A DNA stretch of 64,000 nucleotides from assembly GCF_052180255.1 (NCBI RefSeq), contig NZ_CP197466.1, positions 1,922,001 through 1,986,000 of the forward strand, given 5' to 3'. The notes below the pieces were generated by a model that did not search any database, had not been told where the DNA came from, and saw only the letters and a list, made by a program, of their open reading frames with translations. The translations under genes and the position numbers were made by a program. This DNA is from Paenibacillus_AM sp052180255 (GTDB lineage: Bacteria > Bacillota > Bacilli > Paenibacillales > NBRC-103111). Numbering within the stretch: position 1 is the stretch's first letter; each line of letters opens with the position of its first letter. Positions 8,790 to 16,662 of this stretch are shown piece by piece.

Positions 8790-9515
8790 ATGTATCGGAT
8801 TCTAATTGTTGAAGATGAAGAAAAAATTGCAGTGATTATGCAAGAAATGCTTCAAAAATTCGGCTATGAAGCAGTACGCGCGACTCAATTTCGTGATTTG
8901 AAAAATGAATATATGAAGGCTCAGCCTCATTTAGTGCTTCTGGATATTAATTTACCTTTTTACGATGGATACTATTGGTGCAGGCAAATCCGTACGGTAT
9001 CGAATGTTCCGATTCTTTTTGTATCTGCCCGTTCAGGGGAAATGGATCAGGTGATGGCGATTGAAAATGGCGGAGATGATTACTTATGCAAGCCTTTCTC
9101 TCTCGAAGTAGTGTTAGCCAAAGTAAAAGGTGCGCTGCGCCGTGCATACGGTGAGTATGCGGCTGTTTCATCCGCTACAAGAGAAATTATCGAATATGGT
9201 GATTTACAACTGCATATTGCGAAGCAGCAACTTATCTATGGCAGTAAAACCGTTGATCTGTCCAAGAATGAAAGTCTTCTCGTGCAATGCCTGATAGAAA
9301 ATGGTGGTTATATTGTTGGACGAGAGCAGTTATTAGAAGCGCTATGGGACGATTTGACGTTTGTGGATGACAATACATTAACGGTGAATGTAACGCGTGT
9401 ACGTAAAAAGTTAGAGGAGATCGGACTTGCTCACAGTATTGAAACCGTGCGGGGTCAGGGTTACCGCTTTGAAATTTCCCAACAAGGCGAGGATCAGGAG
9501 TTGGCTCGTTCATGA
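8790..9515 (+). CDS. OmpR-type response regulator, BceR-like
   Basis: DNA-binding response regulator of 241 residues. The receiver domain has acidic pocket EDEE at 8-11, phospho-acceptor Asp52 in LLDINLP and the switch Lys in DDYLCKPFS; the C-terminal winged helix ends with VRGQGYRFE. Its order ahead of an intramembrane-sensing kinase and an ABC pair is that of BceRS-BceAB peptide-antibiotic detoxification modules. It overlaps the kinase gene by four bases (ATGA), so translation is coupled. Confidence 0.9.
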   Translation: MYRILIVEDEEKIAVIMQEMLQKFGYEAVRATQFRDLKNEYMKAQPHLVLLDINLPFYDGYYWCRQIRTVSNVPILFVSARSGEMDQVMAIENGGDDYLCKPFSLEVVLAKVKGALRRAYGEYAAVSSATREIIEYGDLQLHIAKQQLIYGSKTVDLSKNESLLVQCLIENGGYIVGREQLLEALWDDLTFVDDNTLTVNVTRVRKKLEEIGLAHSIETVRGQGYRFEISQQGEDQELARS

Positions 9516-10585
9516 GTTTTTGGCGGTTTATTTCGGATCGAATCTTATATATATGTGCTTTTTATATGGCGGCAATCTTAATGTTACTTGTCGTGTGGCT
9601 CGCATTCTCTCAACAATTCACTCCAATTGGATGGGAAAATATCACTTACATGTTCCTCCTATGTACAGCTGTGGTTGTCGTTACATTAGTCATAGACTGG
9701 CTAAGGCAGTATCGTTATTTTGAATCGATTAAACGGGCTATCGAACACGAAAACTCACTGGAGGCAAGCGTACTGTTATTACCACCCGTCACGAATGAAC
9801 AGGCGCAGATTCATGCTTATATACGAAAGGGCAATAAAACATATACCGAAGAATTACTTCGTTTAAGCAAAAGACAGGAGCTGCAGCAGCATTTTACAAA
9901 TCAGTGGGTGCACCATATGAAAACGCCAGTATCTGTAATTGAACTGTTAAATGAACAAGCATCAATTACAGAAATGAATGAAGAACAAGGTCTATTATGG
10001 AAAAGCGTCGCTGAAGAAAATGTAAGGTTAGCGCATGGTTTAGATATGATGCTGCATACCGCTCGTCTCGATAAATTCGAGCTTGATCTTCATGTTCGTC
10101 GGTTGCCACTGGAGAAAATTGTTCGTGAAATCATTCATTCATATAAAAAGTCATGTATTCGTGATGCTGTTTTTCCTAAAATTGAGGCACCTTTAGAGAC
10201 TTACATAGAAAGTGATGAGAAATGGCTGCGCTTGATTATTAACCAGCTTGTATCAAATGCTATTAAATATTGTCGTAAGCTACCAGGAAGTAAAACCTTA
10301 CATTTTATAATTGAACAAGACTCCCAAGAAGTTCGTTTGCGTGTACGAGATGAAGGAATCGGGATTGCATCACATGATCTGCCACGCGTGTATGATGCCT
10401 TTTTTACAGGTGAAAATGGACGGACATCCAGTGAATCAACAGGCATGGGGCTATTCTTAGCTAAACAAGTTTGTGAACGACTGGGACATCAAATCGAAAT
10501 TCAGTCAGAGCTTGGCAAGGGAACGGAGGTTACGTTAACATTTACTTCGTCCACATTTCATAAAGCGTACATGACAACTTTGTAA
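9512..10585 (+). CDS. Intramembrane-sensing histidine kinase, BceS-like
   Basis: The 357-residue kinase has two N-terminal membrane helices (about residues 12-32 and 45-63) joined by a very short outer loop, so it probably senses through the transporter rather than directly. The H-box is WVHHMKTPVSV with phospho-His near 134. The ATPase part has N-box NQLVSNAIKYC, G1 RDEGIGI and G2 GMGLFLAKQ. The short loop and the neighbouring ABC transporter fit the BceS family, where the transporter acts as the real sensor of cell-wall-active peptides. The stop codon is part of a BceR-like box. Confidence 0.9.
   Translation: MSFWRFISDRILYICAFYMAAILMLLVVWLAFSQQFTPIGWENITYMFLLCTAVVVVTLVIDWLRQYRYFESIKRAIEHENSLEASVLLLPPVTNEQAQIHAYIRKGNKTYTEELLRLSKRQELQQHFTNQWVHHMKTPVSVIELLNEQASITEMNEEQGLLWKSVAEENVRLAHGLDMMLHTARLDKFELDLHVRRLPLEKIVREIIHSYKKSCIRDAVFPKIEAPLETYIESDEKWLRLIINQLVSNAIKYCRKLPGSKTLHFIIEQDSQEVRLRVRDEGIGIASHDLPRVYDAFFTGENGRTSSESTGMGLFLAKQVCERLGHQIEIQSELGKGTEVTLTFTSSTFHKAYMTTL
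10572..10585 (+). promoter_or_regulatory. Candidate BceR-like operator before the ABC genes
   Basis: TGACA-ACTT-TGTAA matches the known BceR-type consensus TNACA-N4-TGTAA exactly. It lies at the very end of the kinase gene and includes its stop codon. A -10-like TATACT is at 10639-10644, but the -35 region is not clear. It would let the regulator drive the downstream ATPase and permease genes separately. Confidence 0.55.
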
Positions 10586-10693
10586 GGTTCACTCGTAGAA
10601 TGAAAGGAAATTCGATGGGTAGTCGTGGATCAATCCTCTATACTAAATTCATAACCACAACAGGTAACGAAATGAATGGAGGAACAAGATATC

Positions 10694-11470
10694 ATGAACG
10701 TACTAAAAGCAGAAGGTCTATCTAAGGTTTATGGTTCGATGGGAAAGCTGACATATACAGCACTTGAGAACTTGAATCTTAGTGTAAATAAAGGTGAATT
10801 CGTTGGCGTAATGGGTCCGTCAGGAAGTGGTAAAACAACACTACTTAATCTTTTATCCACAGTGGACAAGCCAACTTCAGGCAGCATCCTAATTAATGGA
10901 AAAGAACCTGGAAAGCTTAATAATAAACAACTTGCGTTATTTCGTCGCAGAGAACTCGGATTTATATTTCAAGATTTCAACCTATTAGATACATTGACGA
11001 TTAAAGAAAATATTTTACTTCCGCTCGTATTGGAAGGCGTATCGATCAAAGAAATGAATACTCGTGTTGCACACTTTGCGAAGTTCCTCGGGATTGAAAA
11101 AATGCTAGACAAGCGTACATACGAAGTATCAGGGGGTCAACGCCAGCGTGCGGCAATTGCAAGGGCGATGATTCATGATCCCGCAATCTTGCTTGCGGAT
11201 GAGCTTACAGGGAACTTGGATTCGAAGGCTGCGAAGGATGTGATGGATTCCTTGCAGCAGCTAAATGAAGAGCAGCAGGCAACGATCCTTATGGTGACGC
11301 ACGATCCTTTTGCGGCGAGCTATTGCGAGCGAATTATTTTCATCAAGGACGGTCGATTGTTCACCGAAATTCGTCGTGGAGACAACCGTCAGACATTTTT
11401 TCAACAGATTTTAGACGTGCTAAGTGTACTAGGAGGGAATTTCAATGACGTTTCTCCAGTTCGCGTCTAA
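10694..11470 (+). CDS. BceA-like ABC transporter ATPase
   Basis: The 258-residue ATPase has Walker A GPSGSGKTTL, Q-loop FIFQDFNLLD, signature VSGGQRQRAA, Walker B AILLADELTGNLD and H-loop MVTHDP. This is the MacB/BceA subfamily, which works with a single large permease to free or remove peptide antibiotics at the membrane. The ATG at 10694 is preferred over that at 10676 because GGAGG at 10678-10682 gives normal spacing. It overlaps the permease start by 26 bases. Confidence 0.9.
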   Translation: MNVLKAEGLSKVYGSMGKLTYTALENLNLSVNKGEFVGVMGPSGSGKTTLLNLLSTVDKPTSGSILINGKEPGKLNNKQLALFRRRELGFIFQDFNLLDTLTIKENILLPLVLEGVSIKEMNTRVAHFAKFLGIEKMLDKRTYEVSGGQRQRAAIARAMIHDPAILLADELTGNLDSKAAKDVMDSLQQLNEEQQATILMVTHDPFAASYCERIIFIKDGRLFTEIRRGDNRQTFFQQILDVLSVLGGNFNDVSPVRV

Positions 11471-13370
11471 AAATATTCGTGGAAATTGGCATCAATACAT
11501 CGCTTTTTTCTTGAGTAGTGTATTCTCAGTTCTCATTTTCTATATTTTTTCAGCATTTATCTATCACCCCGATGTCGTGAATGGCTACATCCAAGCGGCA
11601 GATAAAGTAAAGTACGGCTTAATTGCTTGTCAGGTCATTATTTTGATTTTCTCGTTATTTTTCGTGTTGTATTCGATTCATGCGTTTCATAAGTCTCGAA
11701 ATAAGGAATTCGGTCTATTGCATCTGTTCGGTATGACGAGAGGTCAGTTAAACCGTATGGTGATTTATGAGAATATTGGCATCTCGATTCTTTCGATTGG
11801 AGTCGGCATTGCTGCAGGTATTTTATTCTCAAAGTTATTCTTTATGGCCCTGTTCGCGTTGCTGGATATGAACGTTCCGATTCGTTTCTATGTGGTTGCT
11901 AAAGCGATTTTATACACAGCGGCATGGTTCTTTATCTTATTCATGTCGATTACATTGATGTCCCTAAAGCGTATGGGCAAAATGGAGGTCATTGAACTTC
12001 TTCATGCAGCAAAAAAGCCAAAAGATTTACCGAAAACGCATTGGTTGCTTGTGCTTCTTATGATTCTATGTCTAGGTGTTGCTTACTATTTGGCTTATCA
12101 CGTAGATATGAGTAATATTCTTATGTTCATTTTACCTGTAACCGTCTTAGTTATTGTGGGTACGAACTTGTTCTTCTCACAAGGAACGACCGCGATTTTA
12201 CGTAGGCTCCAAGCATCATCTGTATTCTATTTCCGTAAGACGAACATGATTATTGTGTCCAACATGATGTTTAAGATCAAAGATAACGCGAGAGTGCTGT
12301 TTATCGTATCCATTCTTAGCGCTGTCGTGATGACTTCATCAGCAACTCTATATGTGATTTCCCAAGGGGCAAAAGAACAATTCATGTCTCATATGCCACA
12401 GACGATTAGTTATTCAGAAATAGGTTGTAAAGGTCATTCCGTCATTGATCCAGACAAAATCAAGTCTTTTATGGAAAAAGAAGGATTTGGCATGGAATAC
12501 GAGCTGCATGTGCAAGGGATTCTTGCAACAAGTCCTACTCATCCCAAAACAGTATTCGTAATCTCAGAGGATGATTACAATCATGCAGCTAAGTTGACAC
12601 GTGGTGCTGAACCCGTTCATGTGAAGCGCGGTGAGACGATCTTCGTCTATCCGTATATTGAAGCGAATGATCAGTTCTACAGCAAGGGTGGGGAGTACAA
12701 GGGTACTTTACTTGGTAAGCCATTCGATATTCATGTAGCTGGACAATTAAATGGAGCTGTCATTTCACCGCAAGGGGAAGCGTCTTACTTATTCATTATG
12801 AATAATGAGCAGCACCAAGACTATATGAAGGCTGCGTCTGACCAAGAGGTCATTACGATTCATGGTTTGGAACCTCAAAATTGGGAAAAATCATTGCCAG
12901 CTATTCAAAAAATGGAAAAAGAATTATTCAATTCTCAGCAACAAACGGACGTAGTGGAGCGGGTATCTCAATATTTAAATCTTAAACAATTAAGTGCATT
13001 AACGTTGTTCATAGGTTTGTTCGTCTCGATCCTATTCTTCATTGCTTCTGGTTCGATGCTTTACTTCAAATTGTTCACAGAACTTGCGGAGGATCGTCGA
13101 CAATTCAATGCCTTATCCCGAATTGGAATGTCCGTACAAGAAATATCTCGTGTTGTAACCATGCAAACAGGCGTCCTATTCTTCATCCCGCTTGTCGTCG
13201 GCGCAGTTCATATGCTATTTGCGATGAAAGCACTGAGTAACATCTGGAATGACAACACGATTTGGTATGGCGTGGGTGTCATGGGCATTTACATTGTGAT
13301 GCAAATGATTTACTTCTTTGCTGCTCGTAAAATGTACCTCAAGCGTGTGCTGAGCGGCATCGTGGATTAA
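11445..13370 (+). CDS. BceB-like ABC transporter permease
   Basis: The 641-residue membrane protein has FtsX-type helices, about ten in all. A large extracellular segment of about 200 residues (roughly 310-510) sits between the middle and late helices, the layout of BceB proteins that bind peptide antibiotics or their lipid targets. Motifs GLLHLFGMTRGQL and FNALSRIGMS are typical coupling-helix segments. A GGAGGG site lies inside the end of the ATPase gene. It completes a four-gene sensing and detoxification module. The substrate cannot be told from sequence. Confidence 0.9.
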   Translation: MTFLQFASKNIRGNWHQYIAFFLSSVFSVLIFYIFSAFIYHPDVVNGYIQAADKVKYGLIACQVIILIFSLFFVLYSIHAFHKSRNKEFGLLHLFGMTRGQLNRMVIYENIGISILSIGVGIAAGILFSKLFFMALFALLDMNVPIRFYVVAKAILYTAAWFFILFMSITLMSLKRMGKMEVIELLHAAKKPKDLPKTHWLLVLLMILCLGVAYYLAYHVDMSNILMFILPVTVLVIVGTNLFFSQGTTAILRRLQASSVFYFRKTNMIIVSNMMFKIKDNARVLFIVSILSAVVMTSSATLYVISQGAKEQFMSHMPQTISYSEIGCKGHSVIDPDKIKSFMEKEGFGMEYELHVQGILATSPTHPKTVFVISEDDYNHAAKLTRGAEPVHVKRGETIFVYPYIEANDQFYSKGGEYKGTLLGKPFDIHVAGQLNGAVISPQGEASYLFIMNNEQHQDYMKAASDQEVITIHGLEPQNWEKSLPAIQKMEKELFNSQQQTDVVERVSQYLNLKQLSALTLFIGLFVSILFFIASGSMLYFKLFTELAEDRRQFNALSRIGMSVQEISRVVTMQTGVLFFIPLVVGAVHMLFAMKALSNIWNDNTIWYGVGVMGIYIVMQMIYFFAARKMYLKRVLSGIVD

Positions 13371-13393
13371 TACAGAGTGCAACTTGTGGGGGC

Positions 13394-13488
13394 GAGTTGT
13401 CTAAGCCCTTCCATCCGCTGTTCAAAAGGTATCCTTGGATACCTTTTTAAAAGGCGGAGCGCTTCGCTTTCCAGGACTTAGACAACTC
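13394..13488. repeat. Double-stem palindromic element R4, copy 1
   Basis: The outer arms GAGTTGTCTAAG (13394-13405) and CTTAGACAACTC (13477-13488) are perfect complements. The inner arms AAAAGGTATCC and GGATACCTTTT (13424-13447) form a second stem followed by T-residues. Between them lie cores CCTTCCATCCGCTGTT and GGCGGAGCGCTTCGCTTTCC. These cores recur, reverse-complemented, at 15330-15444 with different arms. It may end the BceAB transcript. Confidence 0.7.
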
Positions 13489-13955
13489 TACTTTTAAAGG
13501 ACCTTCGGAAAATGTGAGTCAAGTTCATAATTACCTACTTACTAATTGGCTTAAACATAATGATTACCGATTATCTGAAGGTTGGAACGGTGATAGGGGC
13601 TCTTGGTCCAACCATCTAAATCGAGGTATGAACATTACAAGGGTTGAAACACTTTATAAGGGCGAGATCTCGTCCCAACACTTCATTCGTTTTTGACCCA
13701 GTGTTAATCTTTTAAGTATAAAAGAAAGCTCATCCCCGATGAACTGGGATGAGCTTAATATATCAACAATATATTCCTGCTTCGGCATGCATCCTCGGTT
13801 GCTAGAGGCATTTCGGAGAAGTTGATTCCGGTGAAATGACCGTTTGAATTTATAAATTCGTATAAATAAATGGATCCAGCCCTTACTTCCTCCATTCAAA
13901 GGAGGTAGAAGGACAGGACCAATATTAGTAATTACCCCAAAGTTACATAAATTTT
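13489..13955. other. Intergenic stretch without a supported gene
   Basis: Short frames exist on both strands (13514-13696 plus, 13654-13959 minus), but neither has a convincing ribosome site, and the minus one runs through a terminator. It holds a minus-strand terminator at 13720-13757, and otherwise nothing I can name. Confidence 0.4.
13720..13757 (-). terminator. Terminator for the minus-strand small membrane gene
   Basis: On the minus strand AGCTCATCCC pairs with GGGATGAGCT and is followed by TTTCTTTT. It lies about 200 bases after the end of the gene at 13956. Confidence 0.7.
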
Positions 13956-14264
13956 TCATTTAAATAATGTAATCGCACCAGTAAACAGGTAAACAATAGC
14001 CCAATATTGCAATGGGATAAAGAATAAAGTGTGTTGATTACCTAATTTAAATTGAGCTCCTGTTTTCTCACTAGTAAAAACTTCGTCTTTACGGCTATTT
14101 AAACGTTTTCCGATTGACCAAACTGCAATACCCGATAAAATTAGACCTACAAAATTAATCCATGAAGCTATACTATCATTAAGTTCCATCGAATTAATTA
14201 ATACTAAAACCAGAAATGGAATTATTAAACCCAAAATGCCCCAGCCTTTCCAAATAACCATCAT
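13956..14264 (-). CDS. Small integral membrane protein, unknown function
   Basis: The 102-residue protein has three hydrophobic segments (about residues 5-24, 33-50 and 80-100) and a short charged middle with KRLNSRKDEVFTSEKTG. The start at 14264 is chosen because AGGGGAG precedes the ATGATG pair there; a longer frame reaches 14309 but has no ribosome site. I do not recognise the family. It is a stand-alone gene. Confidence 0.6.
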   Translation of the reverse strand: MMVIWKGWGILGLIIPFLVLVLINSMELNDSIASWINFVGLILSGIAVWSIGKRLNSRKDEVFTSEKTGAQFKLGNQHTLFFIPLQYWAIVYLFTGAITLFK

Positions 14265-14309
14265 AATCTCCCCTTTTAGTGTTTGCAAAAAATTACATAT
14301 TAGCCTCAT

Positions 14310-14835
14310 TAATTTAATATTATTAACTATTAATTGTCAAGGAAAATGGTGGGAGATAGACTAGCAAATGAACAAGTAAAAGAGTTAGTGTATAAATTCT
14401 ACAATAAAATCAAAAAGGAATATCAGATGTGATCTTATTTAGAAAAAACTATAAAATTATTTTTGATATTAAGTCGAATAAAATGGAAAAATATTATATA
14501 AATAGCTAAGAGATAAAGGAGAAGAGCAGATTTGGTGGCAATTCTAGAAGTCAAGGACTTCGTATAATACCGTATCTCCTCAGCGGGTTGCACCCTTCGT
14601 TCGCAAGATGTGGTAGATTGAGAGTGGGTTCAGCGAACAACCTAGCGAGGCTAAGTTTTCGTTGGACCCGGTGCGTACGCGCCTTTAAGCCACTCGGGTT
14701 CGTAGAAACAAGAATGTTAGCTGAAATACCCCCAAATCAAATCATAAACCTTAGCATCAATGAGTAGATGAATTAGCTTGATTTGTGACTTTGAATTCGA
14801 GTGGGGTTACATAAATATTTAGGAGGGAAATAGTG
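14310..14835. other. Intergenic region with gene-fragment and structured block
   Basis: The first part (14345-14509) contains two short lysine-rich frames (KELVYKFYNKIKKEYQM, then DVILFRKNYKIIFDIKSNK in another frame) that look like one frameshifted remnant of an unknown gene. From 14550 a GC-rich block rich in complementary segments follows, listed separately. No intact gene is supported. Confidence 0.35.
14557..14712 (+). ncRNA. Possible structured RNA or recombination-site-like block
   Basis: Complementary pairs are dense: GAGTGG (14622-14627) with CCACTC (14690-14695), GGGTTCA (14626-14632) with TGGACCC (14663-14669), GGTGCG with CGCGCC (14670-14683), and GTTCGC (14599-14604) with GCGAAC (14633-14638). 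The block is GC-richer than its AT-rich surroundings and has no open frame. It matches no riboswitch I know. The strand is a guess; it could also be the remnant of a mobile-element end. Confidence 0.3.
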
Positions 14836-14848
14836 TGAGTGATAGATT

Positions 14849-15040
14849 TCAATTAGGACACGTTACATGGACAAAAAACGCCCGTTTCAGGGCGTACTTT
14901 TTAGTGTCTTCCTCTGTAACTTTCCCATACTTGACGGTTAGAATTTTAAAATCAGGTTGTCGAGGCATTTCTACTTTCGCGTTTTCCCAAGACACATTTA
15001 ATAAAATATCGCCTCCCTGGCCATTTAAGATAATGTAAGC
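14849..15040 (-). pseudogene. Fragment of a lipoprotein gene related to the one at 49070
   Basis: The minus frame reads ILLNVSWENAKVEMPRQPD, closely matching VLLNVQWENSKVSMSRQPD of the lipoprotein at 49070-49492. The signal peptide and N-terminal half are missing upstream (a stop is at 15041), and after the shared segment the frame runs through a terminator-type hairpin (14873-14903). It is a truncated gene copy. A plus-strand frame from a GTG at 14835 with a good AGGAGGG site runs antisense across it and is not accepted as a gene. Confidence 0.55.
14873..14903 (-). terminator. Hairpin with T-run ending the lipoprotein remnant
   Basis: On the minus strand ACGCCC-TGAAAC-GGGCGT is followed by six T. 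It probably once ended transcription of the truncated lipoprotein gene. Confidence 0.6.
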
Positions 15041-15329
15041 TTACGAAAAGAAGTGTTAGTATATCGATTTTCATCATATTTGCTATTGTATTCTCATATT
15101 CCTTGCTATCTAAATATCGGAACCACGACAGATAATGTTGCTGATACTTAGTGAGTCAGCCCTTTTGAGTCTCATAGGAACTGAATGCCCTCCACGAATC
15201 GGTTCAAAGAACGTTTGAATTAACAATAAGATTTAACATAGCCATAAACAAAGAAAGCGACCCTTATGGAGGTCGCTTTTTTGCTGTGCAACGAATGCTT
15301 TGAAAAAAAGCATCTTCGAGTCGAACGGA
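15041..15329. other. Intergenic, no gene seen
   Basis: AT-rich stretch with no frame supported by a ribosome site. It contains a terminator-type hairpin at 15251-15282. Confidence 0.4.
15251..15282. terminator. Terminator hairpin
   Basis: AAAGCGACC and GGTCGCTTT pair over a short loop and are followed by further T residues; A-rich on the other side, so it may act both ways. Confidence 0.65.
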
Positions 15330-15444
15330 GAGTGATCAAAGTTCTGGAAAGCGAAGCGCTCGCCTTTGAAGAAATGTTCCAACACCAGCTTCAATAAATT
15401 CAGGGAACATTTCTTCAACAGCGATGGAAGGACTTTGATCACTC
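15330..15444. repeat. Double-stem palindromic element R4, copy 2
   Basis: The outer arms are GAGTGATCAAAGT (15330-15342) and ACTTTGATCACTC (15432-15444); the inner arms are GAAGAAATGTTCC (15368-15380) and GGAACATTTCTTC (15404-15416). The core GGAAAGCGAAGCGCTCGCC is the reverse complement of the core of copy 1 at 13394-13488. The arms differ in sequence from copy 1 but keep perfect pairing. Confidence 0.7.
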
Positions 15445-15509
15445 GGCTTTAATCACGTAAAAGTTTCTATGTACAATCCTGCATGAAGCAGTCGCGGTAA
15501 ACCCGCAAT

Positions 15510-16181
15510 TTACAGCCATGCAGTTACAAGTGGTGCGAGAGCAAGCGTTGATCCACCCGCAATAATAATCGATAAACTTGAAACGGAGCCTTCAACCGTA
15601 CCAATTTCATACGCTTGAGCAGTTCCCATCCCATGAGCACCCATACCAAGTAGGGTACCTTTGGCAAGTTGAGATTTGATTTTCAAGTATCGAATCATGA
15701 AAGGACCCATAATACTTGTAAGTCCCGTAACGATAACGAAGATAGCCGTCATACTTGGAATGCCGCCAATCGTCTGGGAAATATCCATCGCAATCGGAGT
15801 CGTCACTGAACGTGGTACCAAACTTTTCAAAATCGATGAATCAAGATGCATCAATTTACCTAACCATACAGTTGATACGATCGCAGCAAAGCTGCCGATA
15901 ACCAGACTGCTAATAATTTCTATGGCATGTTTCTTAATGATGGATGCATATTTGTATAACGGTACAACGAAGGCCACGGTTGCAGGGCCTAACATGCGAG
16001 AGAGCCAGACATTTCCTTCCATCCAATGCGTGTAATCTATATGTGTAATCTCTAGAATTAAGATAATCGTAATCATGGACAGAATAACAGGTGATAAGAA
16101 CGGATAAGACCAACGTTTATATATTTTCTTCGAGATGAAGTAAACCGCAACTGTCAGTAATAAATAGGCAACTGGTAACAT
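15510..16181 (-). CDS. lrgB: LrgB-family membrane protein
   Basis: The 223-residue protein of the LrgB/CidB family has multiple membrane helices and the family signatures KSLVPRSVTTPIAMDIS and LGMGAHGMGTAQAYEIG. The family acts with LrgA/CidA in holin-like control of murein hydrolase activity, or in pyruvate and by-product transport. Its ATG overlaps the lrgA stop codon by one base (TAATG). The divergent LysR regulator suggests a YwbHG/YwbI-type arrangement. Confidence 0.9.
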   Translation of the reverse strand: MLPVAYLLLTVAVYFISKKIYKRWSYPFLSPVILSMITIILILEITHIDYTHWMEGNVWLSRMLGPATVAFVVPLYKYASIIKKHAIEIISSLVIGSFAAIVSTVWLGKLMHLDSSILKSLVPRSVTTPIAMDISQTIGGIPSMTAIFVIVTGLTSIMGPFMIRYLKIKSQLAKGTLLGMGAHGMGTAQAYEIGTVEGSVSSLSIIIAGGSTLALAPLVTAWL

Positions 16182-16552
16182 TATAACTCCACCCCGCCTC
16201 TAAATTTGACTAATATTTCGGTAATTTTTCCTGTAACCCCCATCACGAAAATCGTACTTATCACAATAATCAATAAGAATTGCAAGCCGTATGAGCGTAC
16301 AAGGTCGCCGTAGTTCACAATACCGATAGCCGATGGAATAAAGAATAATAGCATTTCTCCAATCAGCCATTTGGAACCTAACTCCAACCATTCAACCTTG
16401 AGTATGCGAAAATGCAGCAGAGCAAAGACGAATGCAATTGCTACAAAGGCTCCAGGTATTTTCCAATGTAAGGCTGTGACGATATAATCGCCAATTAGCC
16501 AGAACAAGTAGAACAGAATAACTTGGGCAGTTCCTACTATAAATTTTTTCAT
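16181..16552 (-). CDS. lrgA: LrgA/CidA-family holin-like membrane protein
   Basis: The 123-residue protein has four membrane helices and fits LrgA/CidA in size. The start at 16552 (MKKFIVGTAQ) is chosen because AGAGGAG lies 9 bases upstream; longer in-frame starts at 16633 and 16561 are badly placed relative to it. It is the first gene of an lrgAB pair transcribed away from a LysR gene. Confidence 0.85.
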   Translation of the reverse strand: MKKFIVGTAQVILFYLFWLIGDYIVTALHWKIPGAFVAIAFVFALLHFRILKVEWLELGSKWLIGEMLLFFIPSAIGIVNYGDLVRSYGLQFLLIIVISTIFVMGVTGKITEILVKFRGGVEL

Positions 16553-16582
16553 CGATGTCATCTCCTCTTGTTGTAAACCAAG

Positions 16583-16602
16583 TATACAATGACCAATGTA
16601 TA
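16583..16602. promoter_or_regulatory. Candidate LysR operator between lrgA and the regulator gene
   Basis: TATACA-ATGACCAA-TGTATA is a perfect 6-bp inverted repeat in the divergent gap. A second inverted repeat TATAGAT...ATCTATA lies at about 16612-16644. LysR regulators usually bind such dyads in shared promoter regions. Confidence 0.5.
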
Positions 16603-16662
16603 AGGTAAAATATATAGATCGCATGTGATCCATGCATTCTATCTATAGATGGGGGAGTTTAC

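Noticed and set aside
13654..13959. Minus-strand 101-codon frame
   Set aside because: It reads through a terminator stem and has no ribosome site of its own; overlaps the end of the real small membrane gene.
14557..14568. ACTTCGTATAAT, similar to a loxP arm or a dif half-site
   Set aside because: Only one arm matches; no inverted partner or XerD-like half follows, so a recombination site is not supported.
14835..15038. Plus-strand 67-codon frame with a good AGGAGGG site
   Set aside because: It runs antisense across the lipoprotein remnant and through a terminator hairpin; the product looks like non-coding translation.
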